A stretch of 27,500 nt of DNA, taken from assembly GCA_019918135.1 (NCBI GenBank), contig WBZZ01006243.1:42501-70000 (forward strand). Reading direction: 5' to 3'. Every line of letters begins with the position of its first letter. Position 1 is the first letter of the stretch. The notes beneath the pieces were generated by a model that was given only the letters and a program-made list of their open reading frames with translations, made no database searches and had not been told where the DNA came from. This document shows positions 1 to 9,507 of this stretch, in pieces. The DNA is from Paulinella micropora (Eukaryota; Cercozoa; Imbricatea; Euglyphida; Paulinellidae). A program made the translations under genes and the position numbers.

Positions 1-174
1 ACACAACCTTTCCAGTACCTCTTCTACCTAAACCTCGGAAACTCATGCAACAAATTCACGCTTCGTCCCGACACACAGGTATTTCACACAGTTACTGTGC
101 ACAACTTGAGAGAGCGCAAGCTGCGTGTGTTGTTCTCGTAGAGGGTGGAAGGACTGTGAGTCACTTCATCTTTA

Positions 175-780
175 AAACATACATACATACATACATACAT
201 AAATACATATATACATACGTATATACATACATACGTACATATGCATACATACATACATACGTACGTACATACGTACATACGCATACGTACATAACATACA
301 TACATACATACATACATACATTACATACACACACACATACATACATACATACATGCATACATAAATACATACATACGTACGTACGTACGTACGTACGTAC
401 GTACGTACGTACACGTACGTACACGTACGTACGTACATACATACATACATACATACATACATACATACATACATACATTACAAAACATCACATCACATCA
501 CATCACATCGCAGCATCGCATCGCATCGCACAGAACAAAACATACATACATACATAACATAACATAACATAACATAACATAACATAACATGTACATACAT
601 ACATACATACAGACATACATACAGACATACATGCATACATACATACATGTGTACATATGTACATACATACATACATGCATAGATACATACATATGCAGAT
701 ACGTACGTACACATACATAAATACGTACATTCATAGTTACTTACGTACCTATACATACTACAGTACATTACATAAACTAA
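175..780. repeat. Compound microsatellite (ACAT/ACGT tetramers, ATAAC and ATCAC pentamers)
   Basis: About 600 bp of nearly uninterrupted ACAT and ACGT tetramers. Embedded pentamer blocks are ATCAC/ATCGC around 485-531 and ATAAC around 553-592. The period changes from 4 to 5 and back within one tract. All long reading frames here are low-complexity artefacts (Tyr/Cys/Met/Val or Thr/Tyr/Ile/His). This is typical of eukaryotic chromosomal DNA and lies outside the mobile element. Confidence 0.95.
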
Positions 781-1201
781 AAACAAACATACAAGCATAT
801 TCCAGATCTTATTCTTTAATGACAGGCTACTTTTAAAGTGACTGGATTTCGACAGGCGTACTGCATCTCGTCATTTCATTCATAAATGCTCTCAAGTGAT
901 CTGTCATGGTTTGGGTATGATGCACACTTGAATTTTTTAAGTGGCTGATTTCGAGCCACTTTTGACAACTTGGTTTGCGCCTTTCGCAAAAGATGCACCT
1001 GAGTAATCTTGTGCGAGGCAAAACTCGAGCAGTCAAAAGCAGGTAAAATTATAATTTTTTTTTCTGAACCTAGGACAATAACGGTGAACGAAATCAGGAG
1101 AAGGATGTAGACACTTATTTTCCTTCGCTTGCGCTCCCATTTACCGTACATGATGGCAACCTAGGGAACAAGAATCATGAATCTGAACGGGTGATTTGGT
1201 C

Positions 1202-1270
1202 GAGTGTAAAGCTAGCAAGGGCGGGGATTTCCACGGTCGTTTCCACGGTCAAGTGTAAAGCTAGCAAGGG
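1202..1270. repeat. Short direct repeats in left flank
   Basis: The 20-mer [g/a]AGTGTAAAGCTAGCAAGGG occurs at 1202-1221 and 1251-1270. Between the copies, TTTCCACGGTC is repeated in tandem at 1228-1238 and 1240-1250. The function is unknown. Confidence 0.8.
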
Positions 1271-1443
1271 GTCAGGGGATTGTCCTCCATGCATGCATGC
1301 ATCACAGCATCACAGCATCACACCATGCATCCATCACAGAATCCCCCACCATCCTCCATAGTACTCTCCATTTCATGGCTACCATGATGGCCATGCCACA
1401 TTTTATGGTTTTTTCCCAGCACATAAAAGGTTTTTTTCCTGTA

Positions 1444-1645
1444 GGGGGGCAAACGCCCCCCTCCACCACTCCCGTGTGGTGGGTTTGGGTTTGGGTGAGT
1501 TTGGCTAAAATTTTCAAAAAAAGGACCGGCCTGTAAACGTTTACAGCTTGAGCGACGTATCTGACAAAAAGGGACCGGCCTGTTTATAGATTGAGCGACG
1601 TATCTTGCGTTAAGCGTTAGCCCCCCCACCACTCCCGTGTGGTGT
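1444..1645. repeat. GC-rich inverted and direct repeats just outside the left TIR
   Basis: Contains hairpin GGGGGGC/GCCCCCC (1444-1450, 1455-1461), hairpin CCACCAC/GTGGTGG (1463-1469, 1476-1482), and a perfect 16-bp palindrome CTGTAAACGTTTACAG (1531-1546). A segment with GGACCGGCCTGT followed by TTGAGCGACGTATCT is duplicated (about 1523-1562 and 1572-1604). The CCACCACTCCCGTGTGGTG hairpin recurs at about 1627-1645. It could be the remnant of a small non-autonomous element, but I see no matching target duplication. Confidence 0.65.
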
Positions 1646-1687
1646 TTTTGATTAAATGGGACAAGGTACAAGGGTCGGATGAAAAGT

Positions 1688-1693
1688 GCCAGG
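1688..1693. repeat. Target-site duplication, left copy (GCCAGG)
   Basis: GCCAGG immediately precedes the first base of the left TIR and recurs immediately after the last base of the right TIR. Six bp is the duplication length known for Polinton/Maverick integrases. Confidence 0.93.
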
Positions 1694-1855
1694 AGTAGAT
1701 GATACACAATTTCTCGTCATGAATTTTTTCAAAATTCACGACTTCGAATTGTGTGTGGCACCCACTCCTATGGATTTCCGATACAATAAATACAAAGAAA
1801 CAAAAACAACCAAATAGCCTTCTACAGCACACTTCAAGAAAAATATATGTATCAT
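1694..1855 (+). repeat. Left terminal inverted repeat (162 bp)
   Basis: Matches the reverse complement of 22727-22888 over the full 162 bp without gaps. I count four mismatches, all in the inner 40 bp; the outer ~120 bp are identical. Protein-primed replication would start at these ends, and the integrase would act on them. Confidence 0.96.
1704..1754. repeat. Terminal palindrome inside left TIR
   Basis: A 51-nt inverted repeat with 24-nt arms (19/24 paired) around the 3-nt loop TTC. The outer part is ACACAATT/AATTGTGT and the inner part is TGAATTTT/AAAATTCA. It begins 10 bp from the element end and is mirrored in the right TIR. It is a candidate origin or integrase/terminal-protein recognition structure by inference. 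Confidence 0.8.
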
Positions 1856-1881
1856 AAAAGAAAAAATTTCGTTTTATATAG

Positions 1882-2451
1882 ATGGACGATAAACACCAGA
1901 TTAGAAAGCAGAAGAGAAACGAATACTTAAAAGAAAGAAGAAAAAATAAATATACATATGTCTGCGGAAAGACGATAGGAATATATAGCAAATACACACA
2001 CGAAAAAAGCCAATCACATAGAGACTTTTTTGCGGAGAAAGAAGAGATTATGTTAGGTGGTAGTAAAGTAATTCGTATAACATATAGAAACGATGACATT
2101 GAAAGATATTATGAAAATAAAAAACAAATAATTAATTTTATTGTAAACAAATATTATTTATATGTATATAATATGACAACGACGAGAGTTGTGGGTGTTT
2201 CATTTGATGGGAGACAAGATAATATTTCTTGTCTCCGAAAAAGTAATGAAAAAGTTTTTATTCAACACGAGCCAGAAAACAAATTTGATACAAATGCGAT
2301 AAAGGTTGAAACAGAAAGCGGAAAACAACTCGGATATATCAGTAAGCACTTAGCAGAAACACTAAAGATTAAAGGAAGGAAACAAGTATATTATTCAATC
2401 TATGGAGGAGGGGCAGGAAAACATTATGGAATTGAAATTACTATCCCTTGA
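1882..2451 (+). CDS. HIRAN-domain protein
   Basis: A 189-aa frame. Residues about 98-165 fit the HIRAN domain: the start TRVVGVSFDGRQ, then EPENKFDTNAIKV, then GYISKHLAE. HIRAN (named from HIP116 and Rad5) binds 3' DNA ends or damaged DNA, usually inside SNF2 helicases, and also occurs as a small stand-alone domain in prokaryotes and viruses. Residues 1-97 are Lys/Arg/Tyr-rich and unrecognised. A TATATA sequence ends one base before the ATG at 1882, favouring the long form. A second in-frame ATG at 2173 would give a 92-aa HIRAN-only protein. It is the first gene inside the left TIR, next to the polymerase, so a replication or repair role is plausible but inferred. Confidence 0.8.
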   Translation: MDDKHQIRKQKRNEYLKERRKNKYTYVCGKTIGIYSKYTHEKSQSHRDFFAEKEEIMLGGSKVIRITYRNDDIERYYENKKQIINFIVNKYYLYVYNMTTTRVVGVSFDGRQDNISCLRKSNEKVFIQHEPENKFDTNAIKVETESGKQLGYISKHLAETLKIKGRKQVYYSIYGGGAGKHYGIEITIP

Positions 2452-2501
2452 TAATTAATTTTATATATTAAAGATTATTTTTTTTATTATATATACACAA
2501 A

Positions 2502-2723
2502 GATGGTAGAAAACCGATATATAAAACACCAGAAGAGAAAAAGGAATCCTTACGGAGAAAGGCGAGGGAATTGATACAAAAAGATCCAGAAAGACATAGA
2601 CAGAAGTCAATGGAGTATTACAACCAAAATAAAACAATAATAGCGGAAAGGAGAAAGAAAAAAAGAGATGAAGTAAAGCAAGCATTACTTAAGTTGAAAA
2701 GAATGGAGGATGCAATGAAATGA
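2502..2723 (+). pseudogene. Small basic protein, start out of frame
   Basis: An open plus-strand frame of about 73 codons, rich in Lys/Arg/Glu, includes the stretches KTPEEKKESLRRKAR and KDPERHRQKSMEYY and ends at TGA 2721-2723. It has no in-frame ATG at its 5' end. An ATG at 2503 sits 7 bp after a TATATATA tract, exactly where starts lie in this element, but in the neighbouring frame, which stops after about 20 codons. A 1-nt change just after the ATG is the simplest explanation. No family recognised; a DNA-binding role is only guessed from charge. Confidence 0.45.
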
Positions 2724-2820
2724 ATTTCTATTTAAATATAAGAAATTATTATATATAAATATAACAGATAATTTATTATTATTTTTTATAATTTTTATAT
2801 CCGCTTTGATATAAAAAAGT

Positions 2821-5748
2821 ATGCCACCACCTTTACCGCCCAGACCAACGAAGGAAAATGTTGAACTAGCAAAGGCAAGTGCGAACTTAAGGGAAACTAA
2901 GACAAGGGAAGCGAAGAAGCGAGAGGTAAAACTAGTAGAACTAAGACCGATAAAAAACAGAGGTATAAATGGATATACATACCCTTTCAAAGACCTTGAC
3001 ATTAACTTTTATGATATGGATGCGATTGAACTAACAATCATGAGAGCAGTCAGGGATGTTAGAACCAAAGGGATTACAAACGAAGCAACTCTTCATGTTA
3101 AGTTTGGGTATATAACAGATGCAGATGATAGTAAGTTTTACAAGTGGAAAACTTTTAACTCAGTTAAGTTAAAAGACATTGATGAGTTATTTCGTGATAT
3201 ATATTTATATAACGAACAAAATCTTGAAGCCAGTGCGAATGGATATGAAAGAATTATTCAACATATAACTATTCAAATTATCCAAGAAGACGGAGGCGGG
3301 TGTAATGATACAGGAAGTGATAAAAAACATAAAACACCCGAAGGGATACATATTAATCCAAGAAGCAAAGATAATAATTGTTTCTTTCATGTTGTTAAAA
3401 ACATACTAAATTTACCAATGAAAGGTAAATCAAAACTCAATAAAAAAGTATGTAATGACATTAGAAGTGAATTCAAACTTGAACATAATTCATATATACC
3501 ACTTTCAATAGGATACGAAATCTAAAAAAAATATTGTATTGAAGGTAAGTATTTTTAATTTACTGATGCAACAAGCAAACAGACATTCAAAAATTTTGAA
3601 GACCCTTTAATAACCGCAGATGTGCTTTGTTATCTACTCAAAGGTCATTATATAAGTTTCATAAAAAGAAACAAAAAGAAATGTCCAGATTGTTTCACCG
3701 AATATTATAATAAGCACACTTGTAATAATAAAAGGGTTTCATATGCGAGGGCTAAACTAAGAAAGAAAGAAAATCAAGTGAGGTCTTTATTGACTACTTT
3801 TGAAGAGGCTAAGTATAATAATCAAGATGAAGTTTTTCATTATGACTTAGAGACTTTTACAAATGAATACGAATTACACACACCATACATAGCAGGCTAT
3901 ACCATTTCAGATATCGGCTTTAAATATGTAGCAGGCGATGAATGTATTCCTAAATTACTTGATATAATTTTCAAATATGCGGAGGAATTAGCAGAAAGGA
4001 AACTAAAAGCGAAATTATATGTTAATGCTTTTAACGGAAGTAAGTTTGACCATTACTCATTACAGAAAGAATTTATCAAAAGAAGAATAAAAAATTCAAC
4101 TCTTATGAACAATGGTGCTATTATTTCATTAGAACACAAAAATATAAAATTCTGGGATTTATGTAAGCACACTGAGGGAAGTCTAAAAAAGAACCTTGAA
4201 ACACTGGGATGTAATGTGTTAAAAGGAGACTTTGACCATGACAAGGCGAAACGATGGGAAGAGATGGATGATGAAACGAAAAAGGAATGTCTAACATACT
4301 TAGAAAAAGATGTTATGGGACTAAAGGAACTACACGACAAACTAAACAATCAAATATATGAAGAACATAAAACTAATTTAACCGCTTATATATCTACTTC
4401 GTCTCTAACTTGGAATTTATGGAAAAAGAAGATAGATGGTAAATATGTTATTCAACTACCGAATTTAAAACAAGAAAAAGATTTTAGAAGGGCTGTATAT
4501 GGTGCTAGAACTTATCCAAGTAAAAGGCGATTTATTTCGGAGCAATATCAAAAATACATAAATGGTGAAATTGGGTTTGATGAAGTTGTAGATTATCTTA
4601 TTGATGCTGATGTGGTAAGTCTTTATCCAACGGCAATGCTTGAACTATTTATGACTGGTGAAATAAAGGAATGTGTAGGAGAAATGAAAGGCAAACTCGG
4701 GATATATAATGTTGATTACATATCTCCAAAAAATCTATTACACCCGCGGGTTCCATATAGAGATAGTAAGGGGTGTTTAAAGTGGGAGTTAAGAGATATG
4801 AAAGACCAATGGCTAACTTCAATAGATATTGAAGACATGGTTGAACTTGGCTACCAAGTCAAAATCATTCGTGGATATTACACTGAAGAAGCCGAACCTG
4901 TATTTAAAGAATATATTTCTGACTTATTCAAGAAAAAACAAAATTCAAAGAAAGGCACACCGCAGTATTTATTAGCAAAGTTATTTATGAATGCTTTATA
5001 CTGAAAGACAATTCAAAGACCGATAAACTCAGTGAGTAAATATATTTCTAAAAATCACGAATATTTGAAATTCTGGGCTACACATATGATAACTGATATT
5101 GAAAAGTTTGAAGAGGCTAATGGTGAATTATGGTTAATCAGTGGTATTCCAAGAGATGAGCAAGAAAAAGAAGAAAAAATTACAAAACCAACTCATTACG
5201 GAGCATTTATCCTAGCATACAGCAGACGAATTATGTATAAGTATATGACTGAAGCCAATCCAAACAACGACCCAGACAGAGATTATTATTACACGGATAC
5301 AGACAGCATTCAAAGCCATGTAAGAAACATTGAACGGATTAAAAGATTTAGAGATAAAACAATCGGCGGAATGGATGATGACCTTGGAACAGATTGTAAA
5401 ATAATAAGAGGAATATGGGTAGCACCAAAATTATATATGTTGGAGTATGTAAAGAAAGGGGAAGAAAAAGGTAAAACTCATTTCCACTTTAGAGGAAAAG
5501 GGTTAGATTTGAAAAAGTTAAATCCAACCGCTTATGAATTAATGGATAAGGGCGAAAGTTTAACTAATACCAGAGACTTTATAATGAAGAAAATACATAC
5601 TAGCAGAAACAGCAAACAACAACATATTGAACACTTCAGCATACAACACCAAAAAAATGTTGTAAAAGTAGTTAATAAAACAAGATGGTGCGGTCGTGAG
5701 TTTATCAATGAAAATGATAGTATCCCTTACGGCTTTGATATTTGTTAA
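2821..5748 (+). pseudogene. polB: Protein-primed family B DNA polymerase, interrupted by three in-frame stops
   Basis: One continuous reading frame of about 975 codons, broken by TAA at 3523, TAA at 3556 and TGA at 5002 and by no frame change. The N-terminal part (to 3522) has the INPRSKDNNCFFH segment seen before the exonuclease in Polinton polymerases. Exonuclease motifs: YDLETF (3841-3858), NAFNGSKFDHY (4024-4056), YLEKDVMGL (4297-4323). Polymerase motif A is DADVVSLYP (catalytic Asp codon 4609), motif B is KLFMNALY with the TGA replacing the next codon (the motif glycine), motif C is YYTDTDS (5287-5307). All catalytic aspartates remain. Such enzymes copy linear genomes from a protein primer. 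A possible small intron around 3545-3582 would remove the second stop but not the first. A GATATAAA motif precedes the ATG. Confidence 0.92.
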
Positions 5749-5804
5749 TTTAATAATTAATTAATTTTTTTCCATAAAATTTTTTTACCACTCTATATAG
5801 ACCA

Positions 5805-6092
5805 ATGACCACCCTCACCAGACTATGTGAAAAATTTGAACAACTTTCAATTGAGAAGAAGAAGGAATTCTTTTCCGTAAAAGATGTGCAACAGGTAATT
5901 AATGAAGAAATTAAGGCGATTGAAAAAAGTAGAGAAGGAAAACCAAAGGATGCTTTTCCATTTGGCAAATACAAAGGAAAAAAAATTCAAGATGTTGCTA
6001 CCATTGACAAACCATATCTTGAATGGGTTATGAAACAGCCGTGGTTTGATAAATTTACTGACATTAAAAGTGAAGTAAAAAAATACATTTAA
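5805..6092 (+). CDS. Small protein with FGKYKG domain (DUF3820-like)
   Basis: A 95-aa protein. Residues 50-80 contain FPFGKYKGKKIQDV followed by YLEWVMKQPWF, the pattern of a small domain (DUF3820-like) found in phage proteins and next to exonuclease domains. Residues 1-48 are charged and helical in appearance (EKFEQLSIEKKKEF). The ATG follows TCTATATAG by 4 bp, one of the clearest copies of the element's start-proximal motif. Its place directly after the polymerase suggests nucleic-acid metabolism, by inference only. Confidence 0.7.
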   Translation: MTTLTRLCEKFEQLSIEKKKEFFSVKDVQQVINEEIKAIEKSREGKPKDAFPFGKYKGKKIQDVATIDKPYLEWVMKQPWFDKFTDIKSEVKKYI

Positions 6093-6120
6093 TAAAAATT
6101 ATTTTGTAGTATATATACCT

Positions 6121-6567
6121 ATGACCGACCTAAGCACCAAACAAGACTACTTGAATGAAATTGAAAAATGGAACCTTGACGGTGGCAATGTCAAAATGCC
6201 AACGATTAAATGGACTAAGCCTGATATTGTTTCTTTCTATGAGCAATACAAACCCCGCGATGACAATGTGAAAGTAGTTATTCCATTGGAGACCATAACG
6301 GACAACTCCAACGTAGTTGAAGACTCCAACAAAGTTGAAGATGTGTCCTTCGGACAACATGCGACCTTCGGTAAGCAAGAAGAGAGCACTCCATTTAAGG
6401 CGACTGATTTGAAAGAGACTGGTATCACTGAAATAAAGGCTAATGTTGGTGAAGAAATAGCAAATGTTTCATGTACAGAAGAAGGATGTGTATTAAGGAA
6501 AGCGAGCGATGTTATTCGTGTTGTAAAAGGTAATGTTAAAAAAATAATACCAAAAAAAGTAAAGTAA
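6121..6567 (+). CDS. Hypothetical acidic protein with basic C-terminal tail
   Basis: A 148-aa protein of no recognised family. The N-terminus (about 1-45) has a short domain-like stretch with conserved-looking Trp (EKWNLDG, IKWTKPDI). The middle is acidic and Val/Asn/Glu-rich. The end is strongly basic (VVKGNVKKIIPKKVK). GTATATATAC lies 2 bp before the ATG. It is the last plus-strand gene before the convergent 6603-7841 gene, 35 bp away. Confidence 0.65.
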   Translation: MTDLSTKQDYLNEIEKWNLDGGNVKMPTIKWTKPDIVSFYEQYKPRDDNVKVVIPLETITDNSNVVEDSNKVEDVSFGQHATFGKQEESTPFKATDLKETGITEIKANVGEEIANVSCTEEGCVLRKASDVIRVVKGNVKKIIPKKVK

Positions 6568-6602
6568 AGTAAGTCAAATCACTAATTCTTTTTTTTTTTG
6601 CT

Positions 6603-7841
6603 TTATTGGTCTTCTATAAAATTAACAATAACATTAATATTATTACCAGCCCCAGCCGACACGGCCTTTTGTGTGAATGTCAAAACATCGTTTGGGGTTA
6701 ATTGAATATCGTAGGTTCTGAGATTAATTTGTTGTGTTGAGGTAGCATTTACATAAAGTTTAAAAATCGTTGTTCCATTCGCTACAGCGGTTGCTTTAGT
6801 ATCTATATCTACGATTGAAGTTTTAGCATCCACATCAACAAAACCAGCCCCCGTCAGTGTTCCATTCAATATCATTTTTACAATATTTGATTTTGTATCC
6901 TCATTAGTAATACTTATTAATGAAGGAAAGACATTTGAATAATTGGTTAGACTATTATTGTATTGTGCTTTATTCCTGATACTTAAAATGGGGCTTTCGG
7001 TAGTGCTTGTTTTTTCGTCTCCTTCCGTCGTATTTGTAATACTTGAATTAATAGTGTTGGTTCCTTCAACAAACAAACTACAACTGGCTGTTTTTAAAAT
7101 TTGTATCCCTTCACCTCCATTAGCATTAAATATACCAGCAGAAAATGGTAAAGTCGTATTTCGCAGACTTACACCAGTATGAGCATTCGCATACTTAATA
7201 GTATGGACTAATTGAAATTCGCCTGTCTTTGGATTTTCAATAGAAAACTTAATAGCACCAAATCCTAAGTATTGAAATTGAATTTGAAATACATTTCCCT
7301 TACTCCAATCCATAAGTGGCATATCGCCTGTCCCGTCGCACGGGTCGTCCCAGTCTTCTTGTTGAATAAAATTGTCATCTCCTGCTATTGAATGAAGAAT
7401 GTGCATTCCTGCGGCATCATCCATAAAGAAATAGAATCCGTTGTTGACATCACTTTCTCCTATTCCTATAAATGATTGATAGCCTTCGGTTTCATCTGTA
7501 TCCCATAAAGCAGTAAAGCGACACATAATTCCAGTTCCTGTTCTGTATTTTATTCTTTTTTTACTTACAATTGATGCTTGTGATGTATCATCAGCAGTTG
7601 TTTTCAATTCAGCCATATTATCCAAAAATGACACAGATGATTTTGTTTCTGTTTTAGTCCATATTCTAGTATTAATGGTATATGGAAAGATTTCTTGTAA
7701 TACTGGTGTTAATTGAGCAGTTGTTGCTTCGCCGAAAGCAGTTTTCATATTATTGGTTTCAACATGCCCATCATATCCGACTTTGACATTTACAAAATCT
7801 CCGTCTGGATTTTGTGCGATCAAGTTTCTCTGGTGAGACAT
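6603..7841 (-). CDS. Putative virion structural protein (beta-rich)
   Basis: A 412-aa protein rich in Thr, Asn, Ser and Gly, without membrane segments. Residues about 95-245 form a plausible beta-sandwich with aromatic strands (GIMCRFTALWDT, NGFYFFMDDAAG, FQIQFQYLGFG, KFSIENPKTGEFQLVHTIKY). This resembles lectin-like beta-sandwich structural proteins of phages and large DNA viruses, but I cannot name a family. The C-terminal ~150 residues are low-complexity beta-rich. It sits directly downstream of the MCP gene in the minus-strand virion block, which supports a capsid or spike role. TTATATAAT abuts the ATG. Confidence 0.65.
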   Translation of the reverse strand: MSHQRNLIAQNPDGDFVNVKVGYDGHVETNNMKTAFGEATTAQLTPVLQEIFPYTINTRIWTKTETKSSVSFLDNMAELKTTADDTSQASIVSKKRIKYRTGTGIMCRFTALWDTDETEGYQSFIGIGESDVNNGFYFFMDDAAGMHILHSIAGDDNFIQQEDWDDPCDGTGDMPLMDWSKGNVFQIQFQYLGFGAIKFSIENPKTGEFQLVHTIKYANAHTGVSLRNTTLPFSAGIFNANGGEGIQILKTASCSLFVEGTNTINSSITNTTEGDEKTSTTESPILSIRNKAQYNNSLTNYSNVFPSLISITNEDTKSNIVKMILNGTLTGAGFVDVDAKTSIVDIDTKATAVANGTTIFKLYVNATSTQQINLRTYDIQLTPNDVLTFTQKAVSAGAGNNINVIVNFIEDQ

Positions 7842-7893
7842 ATTATATAAAACAAAAAAATAATTTTCTTTTTTATTTTTTCTTTATTCTTTT

Positions 7894-7950
7894 GAAACTT
7901 TTGTAAAAGTTTCACAAAACCTTTTTGCTGAAAGATTTTCTAAATCTTTC
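7894..7950 (-). terminator. Two tandem hairpins at the 3' end of the MCP gene
   Basis: Perfect inverted repeats with 9-bp arms: GAAAGATTT/AAATCTTTC (7930-7938, 7942-7950), which starts at the MCP stop codon, and GAAACTTTT/AAAAGTTTC (7894-7902, 7905-7913). Both lie immediately 3' of the MCP on its sense strand. Hairpins mark transcript 3' ends in mimivirus-like giant viruses; the same role is inferred here. Confidence 0.65.
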
Positions 7951-9422
7951 TAACTCATCAAAATTTCAATTCCCTTAACAAGCACACTTCGCTGAAGAAT
8001 GGCAAAAGTGTAATGGTTAAGATTAGTTATGCCACCACCACTCGCATTAGGACTTGTAGTTGAAACGAATTCATAGCGCCTCTCTGTGTCAAGACTCAAA
8101 CCGCTCACCTCATAGCCGTCGGTATCCTTATCACACAGCGGGCGGTTATTATCCCAAGTATCAACATGAAACCAGTTGTAATGATAGACATCGCTGTTTA
8201 GGATAGCACTTCCCTTCAACTTATCCTTCAAAATCATATAGTCTTCATTCTCGGATGTGTCAATGTCAAATTGTTGAAGGCGTGTTCCATCAAGTGTTGT
8301 ATAATAACTAATAATTTTAGCATCTCCCCTGTTGTCATTATCAAAAGAAGTATTAGCACTCTCAGTGAAATGAAAGGCTGAAGTATAAATACGACGAATT
8401 CTTTCACCCTGCGATCGGTTCATCTTAATAACATAATTTTGACTTTGTGTTTGGAGACTTTGCTTCCAAGCGATGGGATACTCAATCTTAAATGGAAAGC
8501 CTTCACCAGCAATCTTTTGCTGGACACCGAGGACGACATTCGGGTCAGTCTCAACAGCAAGGAATAGATTTAGGTTAGAGACGATAGCACCAACGGTCGT
8601 AGCGGCAGCACCAGCAGAGATAGCACTGATATTAGTTCCATAGAATGAAGAGCGGTTGGTTTCAGCCCACACAATCCGCAAATCCAAAATTTCATTAAAT
8701 CCAATAGTCTTATCCAGTTCAAAAATAGTACCAAAAAGCATGCCCAAAGGAAACTTAACATTAATAACAGGGGTAGGTGTTCCAGTACCGCCTCCTTCAA
8801 AATACTTAGCCTCCTCAAATGGAACATTTACCAAACTATAATTTCCAGCAGTGCTATCTGCGAGAGCGGTATCATCGTGGCGACGAGCATTAACAAGAGG
8901 AACTTTGTAATATGTTTGAATCGCCCCTCTTAAATCTGCAAGCACACCCGCATCAGTAATTGCCTTTCTTTCCGCTACGGTTCCAATTTCAACTTTTCCA
9001 GCATTACACTTTTGAAGCATAGCACCACTACCCACACCACCGCCATGGTTTTCAAGTGCCATAAATTTTTCATACTTCATTTCTGGTTTCCATATCACCT
9101 TAGTGTAATTACCCACATGTTGAAGATTACACAGATACTGCCCGCTTCGGCTCCACAATTCAATAGTTTTAATCATAGACAGACAATCCATATAAATACG
9201 ATTATAACCAGCAGATGCAGAAGGGGTGTAAGTAAATCGCAACACACTCCTCGCAAGGTTCAAAGGACGAGTAGGAATTTCAAATGTGTTTTCCATACCA
9301 CCAGCAACGGTAAGTGGGACAGGTTGCGAGCCTTCACGAGTGGTAAGTTTGCTTAATTCATACTTACCAGTGAGCAGTTCCTTAGTCTGATGGACTAGTT
9401 CTCCTCCGTATTGGACAGGCAT
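7950..9422 (-). CDS. mcp: Major capsid protein, double jelly-roll
   Basis: A 490-aa protein of the length and style of Polinton/polinton-like virus capsid proteins. The N-terminal arm (MPVQYGGELVHQTKELLTG) precedes a first jelly-roll opening with FEIPTRPLNLARSVLRF and continuing KTIELWSRSGQYLC. The second half carries FPFKIEYPIAWKQ, YHYNWFHVDTWDN and a hydrophobic C-terminal strand (HYTFAILQRSVLVKGIEIL). It would form the trimeric capsomers of an icosahedral shell. Base composition is less AT-rich than the neighbours, which fits high expression. Unlike most genes here its ATG is about 45 bp from the nearest TATA-like tract (AATATATTTATAG near 9465-9477), suggesting a longer leader and different control. 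The frame is intact. Confidence 0.9.
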   Translation of the reverse strand: MPVQYGGELVHQTKELLTGKYELSKLTTREGSQPVPLTVAGGMENTFEIPTRPLNLARSVLRFTYTPSASAGYNRIYMDCLSMIKTIELWSRSGQYLCNLQHVGNYTKVIWKPEMKYEKFMALENHGGGVGSGAMLQKCNAGKVEIGTVAERKAITDAGVLADLRGAIQTYYKVPLVNARRHDDTALADSTAGNYSLVNVPFEEAKYFEGGGTGTPTPVINVKFPLGMLFGTIFELDKTIGFNEILDLRIVWAETNRSSFYGTNISAISAGAAATTVGAIVSNLNLFLAVETDPNVVLGVQQKIAGEGFPFKIEYPIAWKQSLQTQSQNYVIKMNRSQGERIRRIYTSAFHFTESANTSFDNDNRGDAKIISYYTTLDGTRLQQFDIDTSENEDYMILKDKLKGSAILNSDVYHYNWFHVDTWDNNRPLCDKDTDGYEVSGLSLDTERRYEFVSTTSPNASGGGITNLNHYTFAILQRSVLVKGIEILMS

Positions 9423-9507
9423 TTTTGTTTTGTTTTTGAAGTAGTGTAAGTTGATTAATACACGAAATATATTTATAGAAAAAATAAATAATTAAAATAA
9501 ATATCAA

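Larger units (their letters stand above)
781..1687. other. Left host flank without a recognisable gene
   Basis: No convincing coding frame. It holds several short perfect hairpins, for example 8-bp arms AAGTGGCT/AGCCACTT near 939-961, and direct repeats described separately. It runs up to the target-site duplication at 1688. The short frames in it show no family resemblance. Confidence 0.6.

Noticed and set aside
480..600. CRISPR-like regular repeats
   Set aside because: Repeat units are 4-5 bp with no unique spacers; this is a simple-sequence tract in a eukaryotic flank.
45..800. Several reading frames of 75-170 codons across the ACAT/ACGT tract on both strands
   Set aside because: They are translations of a microsatellite, with repeating Tyr/Cys/Met/Val or Thr/Tyr/Ile/His and no protein features.
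1617..2099. Minus-strand 160-codon frame spanning the left TIR
   Set aside because: It runs antisense through the TIR and the HIRAN gene; part of the same translation recurs at 22750-22950 only because the TIR is repeated.
3545..3582. 38-nt intron in the polymerase gene
   Set aside because: The splice signals look good (GTAAGTAT, TACTGAT, CAG), but removal shifts the frame relative to the upstream coding part and leaves the first stop in place; kept only as an alternative.
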